DNA of 41,167 bases from CAYFFO01 sp964342485 (lineage in GTDB: Bacteria > Chloroflexota > Dehalococcoidia > Lucifugimonadales > CAJWER01). The notes beneath the pieces are model-generated. The model worked only from the letters and a program-made list of their open reading frames with translations. It was not told where the DNA came from and ran no database searches. The translations under genes and the position numbers were made by a program. Position 1 is the first letter of the stretch. The number at the start of each line of letters is the position of its first letter. The stretch covers positions 1 through 41,167 of the forward strand of contig CAYFFO010000018.1 in the NCBI GenBank assembly GCA_964342485.1, given 5' to 3'. This document shows positions 1 to 8,351 of this stretch, one piece after another.

Positions 1-2
1 AC

Positions 3-1244
3 GATGAACTGGATAGAATCAGTAGCCGAGGATATGCATACGGATACGTTGGTGGAGGATTATTACTAGCTATTCATTTAGGCGCAATTCAGTTTTTTAG
101 TGACAGTAATCATCTTGATCTGGTAACTAGAATATGTATAACTTCCGTAGGAATTTGGTGGTTTGGATGGGCAATTTGGACATTTAAAACTGTCCCGGAA
201 CCTCAAATATCCAATCCAGTCTCAGGTCTAACCTTTTCAACATCCATCAAAATCGCATTCAACACATTATCAAAAACTTTTAATGAATTGACCAAATTTA
301 AGATCCTTTTAATGTATCTTGTTGCTTATTTACTTTTTAATGACGGCATTCAAACTGTACTTACTGTGGCTGGTGCATTTGGACCAGATACGCTGGGAAT
401 TTCTCTTATTTCTAATATGGCAACAATATTGATAGTCCAATTTGTTGCTGCGATTGGAGCTATATTATTCAGTAAACTTGCTTCTTTAATAGGTGCAAAA
501 CAATCCTTGTCCATAACTCTACTTGGCTGGGTTATAGTAATTGCTCTAGCAGTTGGATTCGCTCCTCTTTCACCAGAATCTCATCATGACTACGACTATC
601 AAATTGAATATTCTAAAACAGGACAATATGAAATCTCTACAAAACCTGAACTACCCGAGGATCAACATTTCTCTATTAAATGGAAAGATTCAGTGGGCGA
701 TTTGATCGATAAAGACTATCTATCAAGATCACAAGTACTGGAACTGCTCACAGCTATCAGGGAATTTGAAGGTTCTAAGTTCAGCATTTCAATTATCGGT
801 GGCGACTTAGACGAAACAAAAGCGGTTGGGATCAACCATAGATCTGTTCTTCAAGGAGGTCAAATCGACTGGTGGCCACGTGCCCTTAGAAACTACATCT
901 GGGAACCACTTAAGTTGGCGGTGGATACCCAGTGGCTAATCCTAGGTATAATGGTTGGAACTGTCTTAGGCGGTAGTCAGGCGCTCGCCAGAAGCCTGTT
1001 TGCCAATATGACTCCGGAAAGCCGAAGTGCAGAATTTTTTAGCTTCTTTGGATTTGTAGGTCGAGCATCGGCTGTGTTTGGACCAATGCTATATCTGGTT
1101 TTTACTGGTATATTCGATACCCGAGTAGCAATACTCATAATATTATGCTTAATTATCGCAGGGTATTTATTGCTTAGGACTATAGATGTTGAACAGGGTA
1201 GAGCAGTGGCACTCGAAGAAGATAGACTATTTAAAAATAGCTAG
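3..1244 (+). CDS. UMF1-type MFS permease, 3' part (5' end outside window)
   Basis: The reading frame is open from the first complete codon of the window, so the gene begins upstream. A TTG at 288 is in frame but is internal. Early residues read RISSRGYAYGYVGGG, and a later segment carries GGSQALARSLF, followed by ESRSAEFFSFFGFVGRAS and GPMLY. These are hallmarks of the UMF1/Atg22-like branch of the major facilitator superfamily, an integral membrane transporter probably exporting or importing small solutes; the substrate cannot be told. Several hydrophobic helices are visible. Oddly, a hydrophilic stretch of roughly 110 residues (about 570-915) sits between two helices where relatives have a short loop. 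It contains many charged residues and no motif I recognise. The gene converges on the deacylase gene, with 82 bp between. Confidence 0.82.
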   Translation, partial: DELDRISSRGYAYGYVGGGLLLAIHLGAIQFFSDSNHLDLVTRICITSVGIWWFGWAIWTFKTVPEPQISNPVSGLTFSTSIKIAFNTLSKTFNELTKFKILLMYLVAYLLFNDGIQTVLTVAGAFGPDTLGISLISNMATILIVQFVAAIGAILFSKLASLIGAKQSLSITLLGWVIVIALAVGFAPLSPESHHDYDYQIEYSKTGQYEISTKPELPEDQHFSIKWKDSVGDLIDKDYLSRSQVLELLTAIREFEGSKFSISIIGGDLDETKAVGINHRSVLQGGQIDWWPRALRNYIWEPLKLAVDTQWLILGIMVGTVLGGSQALARSLFANMTPESRSAEFFSFFGFVGRASAVFGPMLYLVFTGIFDTRVAILIILCLIIAGYLLLRTIDVEQGRAVALEEDRLFKNS

Positions 1245-1326
1245 TACCTTGCATCCAATTCAAACAAGTTGATTCATAAAACGCGACTTTAATTAGTAAC
1301 AAACATCTGTTAAATAGATACTCTTA

Positions 1327-2901
1327 TCACGTTTTAGGGCGGTTATTGCGTAAAGCCCTACCTGGAAGAGCTCCAGTATTAATCTGGTTTTCAATAACAA
1401 TTTTCCCGTTGACAATTACGTAATCTATCCCAACCGGATATTGTTTCGGTTTTTTGAAACTAGCATGTGTTTTTATTGTGGCAGGGTTAAACACTACAAT
1501 ATCTGCTTTAAATCCATCTTTGAGCAATCCTCTATCTGGGATCCCGAGTCTCTGGGCAGGAAATGAAGTCATTTTTCTAATTGCTTCAGGTAATCTGAGA
1601 TGTTTTTCAGCCCTGACAAACTCTGCCAATACTATTGGAAAACATCCGTAAGATCTAGGATTAGGGTATTCACCAAACAAAATAGCGTCACTCGCTATCA
1701 TCCCATAAGGATGAGAGACAAAAGCCGGTAAAGTTGCACTATTAGTACCAAGTCCTACCATCGATATGCCAAGATTTTCTTCTATCATTAAATCGAACAT
1801 CGCATCCCAAGGATCCTGATTTCTATCCTCAGCAGTTGAGATCAATAAATTCCCATCATATTTTTTGTTATGGTCTAAGTTGAAATTGGTCAGCCAACTA
1901 TTCTCAAGTACATCAAGCGGGATTTCCTTCTTCAAACGCTTTCTGTCATCAGCATCCTTTAATGCCTGCATTAAACGTTCTGGACCGCCATCTTTACTCC
2001 ATTTGGGGAAATTGATAACAAGAGACGTCCCTGAATACGGATAAGTGTAGCAATCAAAGGTTACATCCATACCATCTTCCCGAGCGTTTTCAACGAGACC
2101 AAGATAATCTAAATGACTTCCGACACCCTGTACACCTTGGCGAAAATGGGTAAGGTGTACAGGACAATCGCTTCTGCGACCTATTTCTACAGCTTCTTCA
2201 AATGGAGCAAGTATCCCATTTACCTTCAAATCTGATCTCGTATGAGTATGGTAAAACCCTCCCATTCTTGCTGTAGTTTCACATAATGCAACTAGCTCAT
2301 CCGTATCTGCATATGCTCCTGGTTCATAATCTAGACCTGTAGATAAACCCCAGGCTCCCTCTTCCATTGATTCCCTTACTATGGATTGCATTTCTATAAT
2401 TTGCTTAGATGTAGCTGGAATATCATTCCAACCGACGCTCCAAATACGAACAGGATTATTCCCTAGAATATAAGCTACGTTAATCGCCACACTGTTGTCA
2501 TATTTACCAAGATAATCTGCGACTGTAAGCCAATCAGCCGGCATTGGAGGATAACCATTTAGTCCGGAATCTAACCAAATATACCTGTGTAATTCTTCCT
2601 GATTTTTAAACGGAGCATGAGAAATCCCGTCTATACCAACCAACTCCGTTGTAACTCCCTGTCTAACCTTGGGATCATGATGAGGGTCCCCTAATATTGT
2701 CAGTCCGGCATGGGAGTGAAGATCTATGAAACCAGGGCATACTACCAATCCAGTAGCATCTATAACACGGCCTGCTTTTATATCAGGTAAATCTCCCCTG
2801 ACAATATTTACTTGTTCACCTGAAATCAAGACCGTTCCATGATACCCAGGACTTCCGGTTCCATCGATTATCATTCCATTTTCGATTATTGTGTCTACCA
2901 T
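1327..2901 (-). CDS. N-acyl-D-amino-acid deacylase family amidohydrolase (524 aa)
   Basis: This is an amidohydrolase-superfamily TIM-barrel enzyme that would hydrolyse N-acyl-D-amino acids, or a related amide or cyclic substrate, in the cytoplasm. Visible motifs are the HSH metal pair (H62, H64, in PGFIDLHSH), H220 in YHTHTRSD, H252 in HLTHF, a late SD pair in MIASDAI, and the C-terminal FPAQRLGI / GFKADIVVF block typical of D-aminoacylases. Classical D-aminoacylases have a metal-bridging Cys in a GNCGIS motif; here the same place reads GIDGIS, with D91. That marks a different subgroup, so the substrate may differ. The length fits the family. The ATG has AAGGA about 9 nt upstream. The gene follows the SelA-like gene by 37 bp and is probably co-transcribed with it from the promoter near 4130-4158. 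Confidence 0.85.
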   Translation of the reverse strand: MVDTIIENGMIIDGTGSPGYHGTVLISGEQVNIVRGDLPDIKAGRVIDATGLVVCPGFIDLHSHAGLTILGDPHHDPKVRQGVTTELVGIDGISHAPFKNQEELHRYIWLDSGLNGYPPMPADWLTVADYLGKYDNSVAINVAYILGNNPVRIWSVGWNDIPATSKQIIEMQSIVRESMEEGAWGLSTGLDYEPGAYADTDELVALCETTARMGGFYHTHTRSDLKVNGILAPFEEAVEIGRRSDCPVHLTHFRQGVQGVGSHLDYLGLVENAREDGMDVTFDCYTYPYSGTSLVINFPKWSKDGGPERLMQALKDADDRKRLKKEIPLDVLENSWLTNFNLDHNKKYDGNLLISTAEDRNQDPWDAMFDLMIEENLGISMVGLGTNSATLPAFVSHPYGMIASDAILFGEYPNPRSYGCFPIVLAEFVRAEKHLRLPEAIRKMTSFPAQRLGIPDRGLLKDGFKADIVVFNPATIKTHASFKKPKQYPVGIDYVIVNGKIVIENQINTGALPGRALRNNRPKT

Positions 2902-2938
2902 AATTTAAGTCCTTAAAACCATTTGTATTAATAAACTT

Positions 2939-4087
2939 TTACTGCACTAAACGCTTTATAACTTTTTGGATAGAAGAAGCAACTATTTCTTCTTCTCCAT
3001 CCTGTAAATTAACTGGGATAACAGCTATTCCGCCTTCTGGACCCGCTGTTCCCAGATATATTGGAGGGTCCGAGTTCTTTAGCATTGAAATAACTTCCGA
3101 TTCATCTGGCCCTGTCCAATCCTTTTCAAAATATATCAGCACCCTGGGAAAATTTGATTTTGAATCTTCGAGACTTGGGTCTGCCTCGGACAATGAAACT
3201 CTGATGCTTGCAATAGTCTTTAGTTGATTCACAATATAGTCACATTTATTTCTCCAGTCATCAAGAACAGACACATAATCTCTATCTACAAATAACTGCA
3301 GAGCCGTAATTAGACCTGCAATATTTTCTTTGGACACTTTTGCAGGCCTACCTATGCCTTGACTATTGGGGGCAGCGTTCAAATAGGCTGCTTCAATAAG
3401 ATCTTTCCTACCACAGAGCACCCCAGAAGATTGGGGTCCCATGATCCCTTTCCCTCCACTGAAACTGACCATATCTGCTCCAAGTTCAATATATTTCGTC
3501 AAATTTTCAACCGGAGGCAGCATTGCTGCAGCATCCACAATTACAGGAACTCCATGGGAATGAGCTATGTCAACAACAGTTTTCAATGACAAATCACCAG
3601 ATTTTCTAGGACCAAAAATATATGCTACCGCCGCTGTTTTTTTGTTGATAGCCTCTTCCAGTTCCCAAGGATCTGTATTCCCGCTATCGCCTATCTCTAC
3701 CAAATCGGCTCCAGCTCCACGAAAACATCTGTCATAAGACACACGGTGCATTCGATGGATGATTATTTGATTTTTCAATTTTCGAGTATCTGGCAACTTT
3801 GAAATTTTTGCAGAGTCGGTGCCAGTGATACATGCGGCCGCCTGAAGTTGCATCCCTGCCGCTGAACCAGCCGTAACCAGACCAGACTCTGCTCCAGTAA
3901 TTCTTGCTATTTCTTCACCTGCCTTTTGATTTAATTCATGCATATCAACAAAATTTCTTGACGCCTCTAACATAGAATCCATAACAGGTTGAGGCATAAG
4001 ACTGCCACCAACAACCGTTACCCAAGACCATCCATTTATAACTGTATTGACTCCCAAGTTTTGATAAAAACCTGTACTTCTATTCAT
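2939..4087 (-). CDS. SelA-like / DgaE-type PLP-dependent enzyme (382 aa)
   Basis: This is a fold-type I pyridoxal-phosphate enzyme related to selenocysteine synthase SelA and, more closely by motif, to D-glucosaminate-6-phosphate ammonia-lyase-like proteins. The PLP lysine is probably K213 in SFSGGKGIMGPQSSG, and the cofactor-binding aspartate is D185 in VIVDAAA. The N-terminal LGVNTVINGWS region and GLVTAGSAAGMQLQAAAC are characteristic. No selC or SelB is seen here, and small-molecule lyase or transaminase chemistry is more likely than selenium use. It is the first gene of a two-gene operon with the deacylase, a pairing that suggests breakdown of an amino sugar or D-amino-acid derivative (inference). 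The ATG is preceded by GAGGAG at about 11 nt. Confidence 0.8.
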   Translation of the reverse strand: MNRSTGFYQNLGVNTVINGWSWVTVVGGSLMPQPVMDSMLEASRNFVDMHELNQKAGEEIARITGAESGLVTAGSAAGMQLQAAACITGTDSAKISKLPDTRKLKNQIIIHRMHRVSYDRCFRGAGADLVEIGDSGNTDPWELEEAINKKTAAVAYIFGPRKSGDLSLKTVVDIAHSHGVPVIVDAAAMLPPVENLTKYIELGADMVSFSGGKGIMGPQSSGVLCGRKDLIEAAYLNAAPNSQGIGRPAKVSKENIAGLITALQLFVDRDYVSVLDDWRNKCDYIVNQLKTIASIRVSLSEADPSLEDSKSNFPRVLIYFEKDWTGPDESEVISMLKNSDPPIYLGTAGPEGGIAVIPVNLQDGEEEIVASSIQKVIKRLVQ

Positions 4088-4129
4088 ATATATTCATTCA
4101 CTCCTCATTCAATAGACTCCGAAAATTCG

Positions 4130-4158
4130 AGTTTAGAACCGACTCTCATTCATGTCAA
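4130..4158 (-). promoter_or_regulatory. Sigma-70-like promoter for the SelA-like/deacylase operon
   Basis: On the minus strand TTGACA (4153-4158) is followed after exactly 17 bp by TAAACT (4130-4135). The expected transcript start is near 4123, about 35 nt upstream of the ATG at 4087. Seen directly in the sequence; activity is inferred. Confidence 0.6.
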
Positions 4159-4238
4159 CGTTAATTTCAGAGTTTGATATCTCTGTTACACTATGCTCTC
4201 AAATTTGAATCCAAAATCATACTGAAAATGGATAAATA

Positions 4239-4946
4239 ATGGATATAAAAGCTCTAACTTTCGACGTATTTGGAACAGTAGTTGACTGGCGGTCTAGCAT
4301 TGCAAGAGAAGGTGAAGTTTTTGCAAAACTACATAATATCAAGGGAATAGACTGGGTTAAATTTGCGGAGTCTTGGCGTGCAGGATATACACCATCAATG
4401 AATAGAGTTAGAAATGGTGAAATCCCATGGGCTAATATAGATGAGCTTCATAAATCTATTCTGAATAAACTGATTTTAAAATACGGAATAGAAGGTATAA
4501 GTGACGAAGACAAGAATGATTTCAATCATGCCTGGCACCGGTTATCACCTTGGCCTGATGTTCTTGGCGGATTAAAAAGACTTCACAGCAAATTTGTCAT
4601 AGCGACGCTCTCAAATGGCAACGTATCTCTTCTAACCAATATGGCAAAAAATGCAGGACTCCCTTGGGATTATATATTATCGGCAGAGCTATCAAAGCAC
4701 TACAAACCTGACCCAGAAGTATATAAAAACGCCGTAAGTTTACTTGGATTACATCCATATCAAGTTATGATGGTTGCAGCCCATAATTTCGATCTTGAAG
4801 CTGCTAAGAAGATAGGGATGAAAACAGCATATGTGCATAGACCACTAGAATTTGGACCTGATAAAGATTTGGAACAAATCTCCATTGAAGATTTCGACTT
4901 TATAGCAAAAGATTTTGAAAACCTTGCTGAAATACTCGAATGCTAA
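4239..4946 (+). CDS. HAD-family hydrolase, haloacid dehalogenase type II-like (235 aa)
   Basis: This is a haloacid-dehalogenase-superfamily hydrolase whose nucleophile is D9 in LTFDVFGTVVDW. Further motifs are SNGN (S125, N126), K156 in KHYKPDP, and D185 in VAAHNFDLEAA, with R47 in a position that could serve the carboxylate-binding arginine. The order and 235-residue length match the type II L-2-haloacid dehalogenase group. In characterised dehalogenases the last motif reads VSSNAWD; here it is VAAHNFD, so the serine and asparagine positions differ and true dehalogenase activity is not assured. A phosphatase or other HAD hydrolase is possible. The ATG has no strong Shine-Dalgarno sequence. 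It is divergent from the SelA-like operon and is followed 71 bp later by the PAL-like propeller gene. Confidence 0.8.
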   Translation: MDIKALTFDVFGTVVDWRSSIAREGEVFAKLHNIKGIDWVKFAESWRAGYTPSMNRVRNGEIPWANIDELHKSILNKLILKYGIEGISDEDKNDFNHAWHRLSPWPDVLGGLKRLHSKFVIATLSNGNVSLLTNMAKNAGLPWDYILSAELSKHYKPDPEVYKNAVSLLGLHPYQVMMVAAHNFDLEAAKKIGMKTAYVHRPLEFGPDKDLEQISIEDFDFIAKDFENLAEILEC

Positions 4947-5017
4947 CAGGCAATGTGTTAAAAATAGAGTTAGTTCGTTAACAATCAAAAAATAATTGCC
5001 GTAATCAGGAGCACAAA

Positions 5018-5908
5018 TTGAAATACTCTATTGGAGATCGTACATACAAACATGATTCAAGCTGGGGTAAACTCCCTGCAGGATATGAATTTACACAAGT
5101 TGCAGGCGTCGCTGTCGACGGCAAAGATAATGTGTACGTTTTCAACAGAAGCCAGCATCAATTAATGGTTTTCAGCAGGGAAGGGGAACTAGTAAAAATT
5201 TGGGAAAGACCCTTTTCTCAACCACATGGTGCTCATGTTGACAAAAACGGTAATGTGTATCTAGTAGATCGGGATACCCATGTGGTCGAAATATTTAATC
5301 CTAATGAAGAGTTACTTTTAACACTCGGGAATAAAGGAATCCCTTCTGACACAGGAAAAATATCTGAAACTATGCCAGTTGAAAAAGCGGCGGGACCGAA
5401 TAATATGCCAACCGGAGTTACGACATCCGAAAATGGGGACATTTTCGTGTCTGATGGATATGGGAACTGTCGAGTTCACAAATATGACTCTCAAGGTACC
5501 CTCTTAAATTCCTGGGGAATACCCGGGACAGAAAAACCCGGAGAATATAATTTGCCACATGGAATAGGTGTTGATAATCTTGGTCGTGTACTAGTATGTG
5601 ACCGGGAAAACCATAGAATCCAGGTAATAAGTCAAGATGGAAAACAAATAACAATCTGGACAGGTTTCAAACAGCCAACTTCGGTTGCATTCGATTCAGA
5701 AGGAAAAATATATGTCCCTGAACTCCAAGCCAGACTCTCAGTTATAGACGAAGAAGGATCAGTTTTGGCAAGGTGGGGCGGAGAAGAAAGTGACGTCCCA
5801 GGAGAATTCAAAGCACCACACTGTGCCGCAGTTGATTCACATGGAGACATCTATGTTGGTGAAGTACTTGAGGGTATGAGACTACAGAAATTCGTAAGAG
5901 AAAGTTAA
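5018..5908 (+). CDS. NHL-repeat beta-propeller resembling peptidyl-alpha-hydroxyglycine alpha-amidating lyase (296 aa)
   Basis: This is a six-bladed NHL-type propeller. Its motifs line up with the lyase domain (PAL) of peptidylglycine alpha-amidating monooxygenase. Three Pro-His motifs lie at equivalent blade positions (QPHGAHVDKNG, H70; LPHGIGVD, H181; APHCAAVD, H268) and could bind the catalytic zinc. VSDGYGNCRV (Y148) matches the PAL active-site tyrosine loop, and CDRENHRIQV matches its conserved arginine segment. No copper monooxygenase (PHM) partner domain is fused or adjacent. No signal peptide is visible, so the protein is probably cytoplasmic and may act on a hydroxyglycine-like small molecule rather than a hormone peptide (inference). 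The start is TTG with AGGAG 6 nt upstream. It sits in a possible operon between the HAD hydrolase and the homocysteine methyltransferase. Confidence 0.75.
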   Translation: MKYSIGDRTYKHDSSWGKLPAGYEFTQVAGVAVDGKDNVYVFNRSQHQLMVFSREGELVKIWERPFSQPHGAHVDKNGNVYLVDRDTHVVEIFNPNEELLLTLGNKGIPSDTGKISETMPVEKAAGPNNMPTGVTTSENGDIFVSDGYGNCRVHKYDSQGTLLNSWGIPGTEKPGEYNLPHGIGVDNLGRVLVCDRENHRIQVISQDGKQITIWTGFKQPTSVAFDSEGKIYVPELQARLSVIDEEGSVLARWGGEESDVPGEFKAPHCAAVDSHGDIYVGEVLEGMRLQKFVRES

Positions 5909-5952
5909 TTTATATCAAATACTTCTCAATCAAAATTTCTAAGGAATAAATA

Positions 5953-6849
5953 ATGGCAAACATATTGGATCGATTATCAGATGGCAGACCTCTTCTAATG
6001 GATGGAGGAACTGGATCTGAGCTTCAACGTAGAGGGGTCAATGTATCAAAAAGTTCCATTGGTACCAATGTAGGTCCATGGTCTGCCCGCGCCCTAAAAG
6101 ACGCTCCTGATTTAGTTCTAAAAGTACATGAAGATTATTTGAAAGCTGGGGCGGAAATAATTATCACCAATACTTTCTATAGCAGTCGCTCAAGGCTTGA
6201 TATGGACGGTTTAGGCGATAAATGGGAGGAATATACCCGATTGGCAGGGGAATTGGCAGTGCGTGCAAGAGATAACATTAACCCAAAAGCTTTTGTTGCA
6301 GGGGGTATCGCTCCAACAAAACAAGGATCAGAGAAAATATACCAGGAGATGTCAGAACAATCACAAGTTCTTGCAGAATCGGGTGTGGATCTGATGCTAC
6401 CTGAATATGTTGGACCAGTAGAAGATTGCATTACCTGTCTGAAAGCATGTAGTAAAGTAGGGCTTCCTGTCTTTCTCGGTATCAAACACGTATCCAAATT
6501 TTTGAAAGACCCAAAAGAACTCGTACACAAACTAGCAAATTACAAAGTTGATGCCATTTTAGGAATGTGTAGCAGTCCTGAAGATCTATCAGACACTCTT
6601 CCAAATCTGATAAAAGCCTATGATGGTATAGTTGGCGCTTATGCCAATATTGGTTATGGTGAGACTAGCCCAGATCCTAATAACCCCGATAAGCAAGTAA
6701 GAGTAATCGATTGGGGAGAAAACACACCTGATAACTACATCAAATTTGGGAAAACCTGGTTGGATATGGGAGCACAGGTTATAGGTGGTTGCTGTTCCAC
6801 TGGCCCTGAACATATTGAAGCACTTAAACCAATTATTCAGTCTAAATAA
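5953..6849 (+). CDS. Homocysteine S-methyltransferase family protein (298 aa)
   Basis: This is a zinc-dependent TIM-barrel methyltransferase that would move a methyl group from a donor such as S-methylmethionine or a betaine-like compound to homocysteine. MDGGTGSELQRRG near the N terminus is the family signature. The zinc ligands appear as C206 (LGMCSSPEDL) and the C280-C281 pair in IGGCCSTGPEH. The length is normal for the stand-alone MmuM/BHMT-like class, with no cobalamin or folate domain. ATG follows AAGGAA by about 7 nt. It is 44 bp downstream of the PAL-like gene on the same strand and converges with the glycosidase-like gene 32 bp away; I saw no convincing terminator in that gap. Confidence 0.85.
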   Translation: MANILDRLSDGRPLLMDGGTGSELQRRGVNVSKSSIGTNVGPWSARALKDAPDLVLKVHEDYLKAGAEIIITNTFYSSRSRLDMDGLGDKWEEYTRLAGELAVRARDNINPKAFVAGGIAPTKQGSEKIYQEMSEQSQVLAESGVDLMLPEYVGPVEDCITCLKACSKVGLPVFLGIKHVSKFLKDPKELVHKLANYKVDAILGMCSSPEDLSDTLPNLIKAYDGIVGAYANIGYGETSPDPNNPDKQVRVIDWGENTPDNYIKFGKTWLDMGAQVIGGCCSTGPEHIEALKPIIQSK

Positions 6850-6881
6850 GGCAAAATTCTAAAAACCTAGATTCCAATATT

Positions 6882-8255
6882 TTAGCAAAATTGTATCGAA
6901 TATAAATCAGATTCCTTCATAGAAAATCGTAAACGGATTGGGATACCTGTGAATTTACTTAAATCAGACCCAAATTTCCACTGTACTGTTCTATTTATTT
7001 CATCTCCATAGATTTCACAATGGTTGGAAAGTTCAAAATTTGGATAAGGATTTCCTTCAATATCTTGTATCTCAACTCCTATATAACCTGCTACTGAAGT
7101 AGCATAGTTAATTACTAATTCTTGTCCCTTAAAAATAAGAGGCTTAGTTATAAATTCTCCTCCACTGAACGGAGCATAAGCTGAAGCAAATCCGTCCGTA
7201 CGTAAGACTCCTCTCCTTAATCTCGCATCCGGAAACAGGTTGCGCTCTTTATAATATATGGATATCTCTCCGTCACTAGTTGGGACCACACCGAACCCGA
7301 CAGTCATGCTACGATCTCCCCAATTATGCCTGTCTAAGCCACCGGGGAGAAATGGTTCCAGAAATCTACGGTCCCAACTAACTCCATTACGACTACTCAT
7401 AAAAACCCCTTCGGATATGCCATCAGCTTTAAATCCTGATATAAACTTCCGTTCGGGCATAAACCTTCTAGGAAAACCCAAATAAATGTGAGGAGCCCTA
7501 AAGTATGGAGTTATTGCATTAGTATATAGATGTTCATACTGAAATTGTCCAAGATCTATCTGTACTGGATACGTCCAGTTTACAAAATCCTTAGAAGTGG
7601 CCCTTCTGATAGATCTATATGGTTTTGAAGGTTGTTCTGGGTTGGGCAACGAACTACGACCATAAAAAACATACTCTCCATTAATGGTGTCCCAAAAAGC
7701 CCCGTTCTGAGAATCAAATTGAATATTTTTTGTCCCATCATCCAGAGCGAGAATTATTGGATCTTTATCAGCTATATCCCAATGAATCCCATCATCTGAA
7801 ATTAATCCCCTTATTCCATCTTGGTTACCTAAAGTTTTCCTTATCCGTGAAATCGCTTTAAATCGTTCTGACTTTGGTGCACTTGGGTTCTGATCTTCGA
7901 ACACCATCATTTCCCGTGCGACTAAACCGTCGAGAATAATGTTGTTCTCTTTCGATCCGTCATACTCTACTAGACCAAGTGAAGGACGTGTCCAATTTAT
8001 CCCGTCATCACTTTCTAAATATGAAACTCTTTGATTAGTATCCGCACCTGCTCGATACCAGTAACGAAACTTATCATCTGAAAACACTACTGAACCAACA
8101 GTACTCTGGGTAGTTTCTCCAGGCTGATCGAAATCAACCAGTGTTTCCATAGGAACAGGTTGATGTAGTCGAAGGGTTATATTGTGTGTTTCTTCAAAAA
8201 GCCAGTCATCGACAAATAACTCAAGCTTTGAACCTATATCGTGAGTGATTTTCAA
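6882..8255 (-). CDS. Glycosidase-like five-bladed propeller protein, GH32/43-type fold (457 aa)
   Basis: The N-terminal segment IGSKLELFVDDWLFEE followed by LRLHQPVP, then repeated elements such as YWYRAGAD, ISDDGIHWD, GEYVFYGRSS and SRNGVSWDRR, matches a family common in Planctomycetes and annotated as hypothetical or GH32-like. The repeats are the F/Y-W strands and Asp-box-like turns of a five-bladed propeller. No signal peptide is visible, suggesting a cytoplasmic enzyme acting on a small glycoside or sugar derivative; the substrate is unknown. The start is TTG, because a stop codon lies two codons upstream in frame and the next ATG (residue 36) would remove the conserved LELFVDD block. 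No good Shine-Dalgarno sequence is present. It lies 96 bp downstream of the large permease on the same strand. Confidence 0.6.
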   Translation of the reverse strand: MKITHDIGSKLELFVDDWLFEETHNITLRLHQPVPMETLVDFDQPGETTQSTVGSVVFSDDKFRYWYRAGADTNQRVSYLESDDGINWTRPSLGLVEYDGSKENNIILDGLVAREMMVFEDQNPSAPKSERFKAISRIRKTLGNQDGIRGLISDDGIHWDIADKDPIILALDDGTKNIQFDSQNGAFWDTINGEYVFYGRSSLPNPEQPSKPYRSIRRATSKDFVNWTYPVQIDLGQFQYEHLYTNAITPYFRAPHIYLGFPRRFMPERKFISGFKADGISEGVFMSSRNGVSWDRRFLEPFLPGGLDRHNWGDRSMTVGFGVVPTSDGEISIYYKERNLFPDARLRRGVLRTDGFASAYAPFSGGEFITKPLIFKGQELVINYATSVAGYIGVEIQDIEGNPYPNFELSNHCEIYGDEINRTVQWKFGSDLSKFTGIPIRLRFSMKESDLYSIQFC

Positions 8256-8351
8256 AATCGATTACCCTGAAAAAGGAAATTGTGATGTGAATGCTGTAGT
8301 TTTAAATAATTCCTTATCTCTTGAAATAAGATGGCTGTCATTTACTAAAAC

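Noticed and set aside
2939..4087. Selenocysteine synthase (SelA) for selenoprotein synthesis
   Set aside because: No SelB, SelD or tRNA-Sec is nearby, the protein is shorter than SelA, and the GGKGIMGPQSSG lysine motif fits the ammonia-lyase-like branch better.
6850..6881. Bidirectional terminator between the convergent methyltransferase and glycosidase-like genes
   Set aside because: Only a CTAAAA/TTTTAG pairing with a long loop is present, with no GC-rich stem or T-tract.
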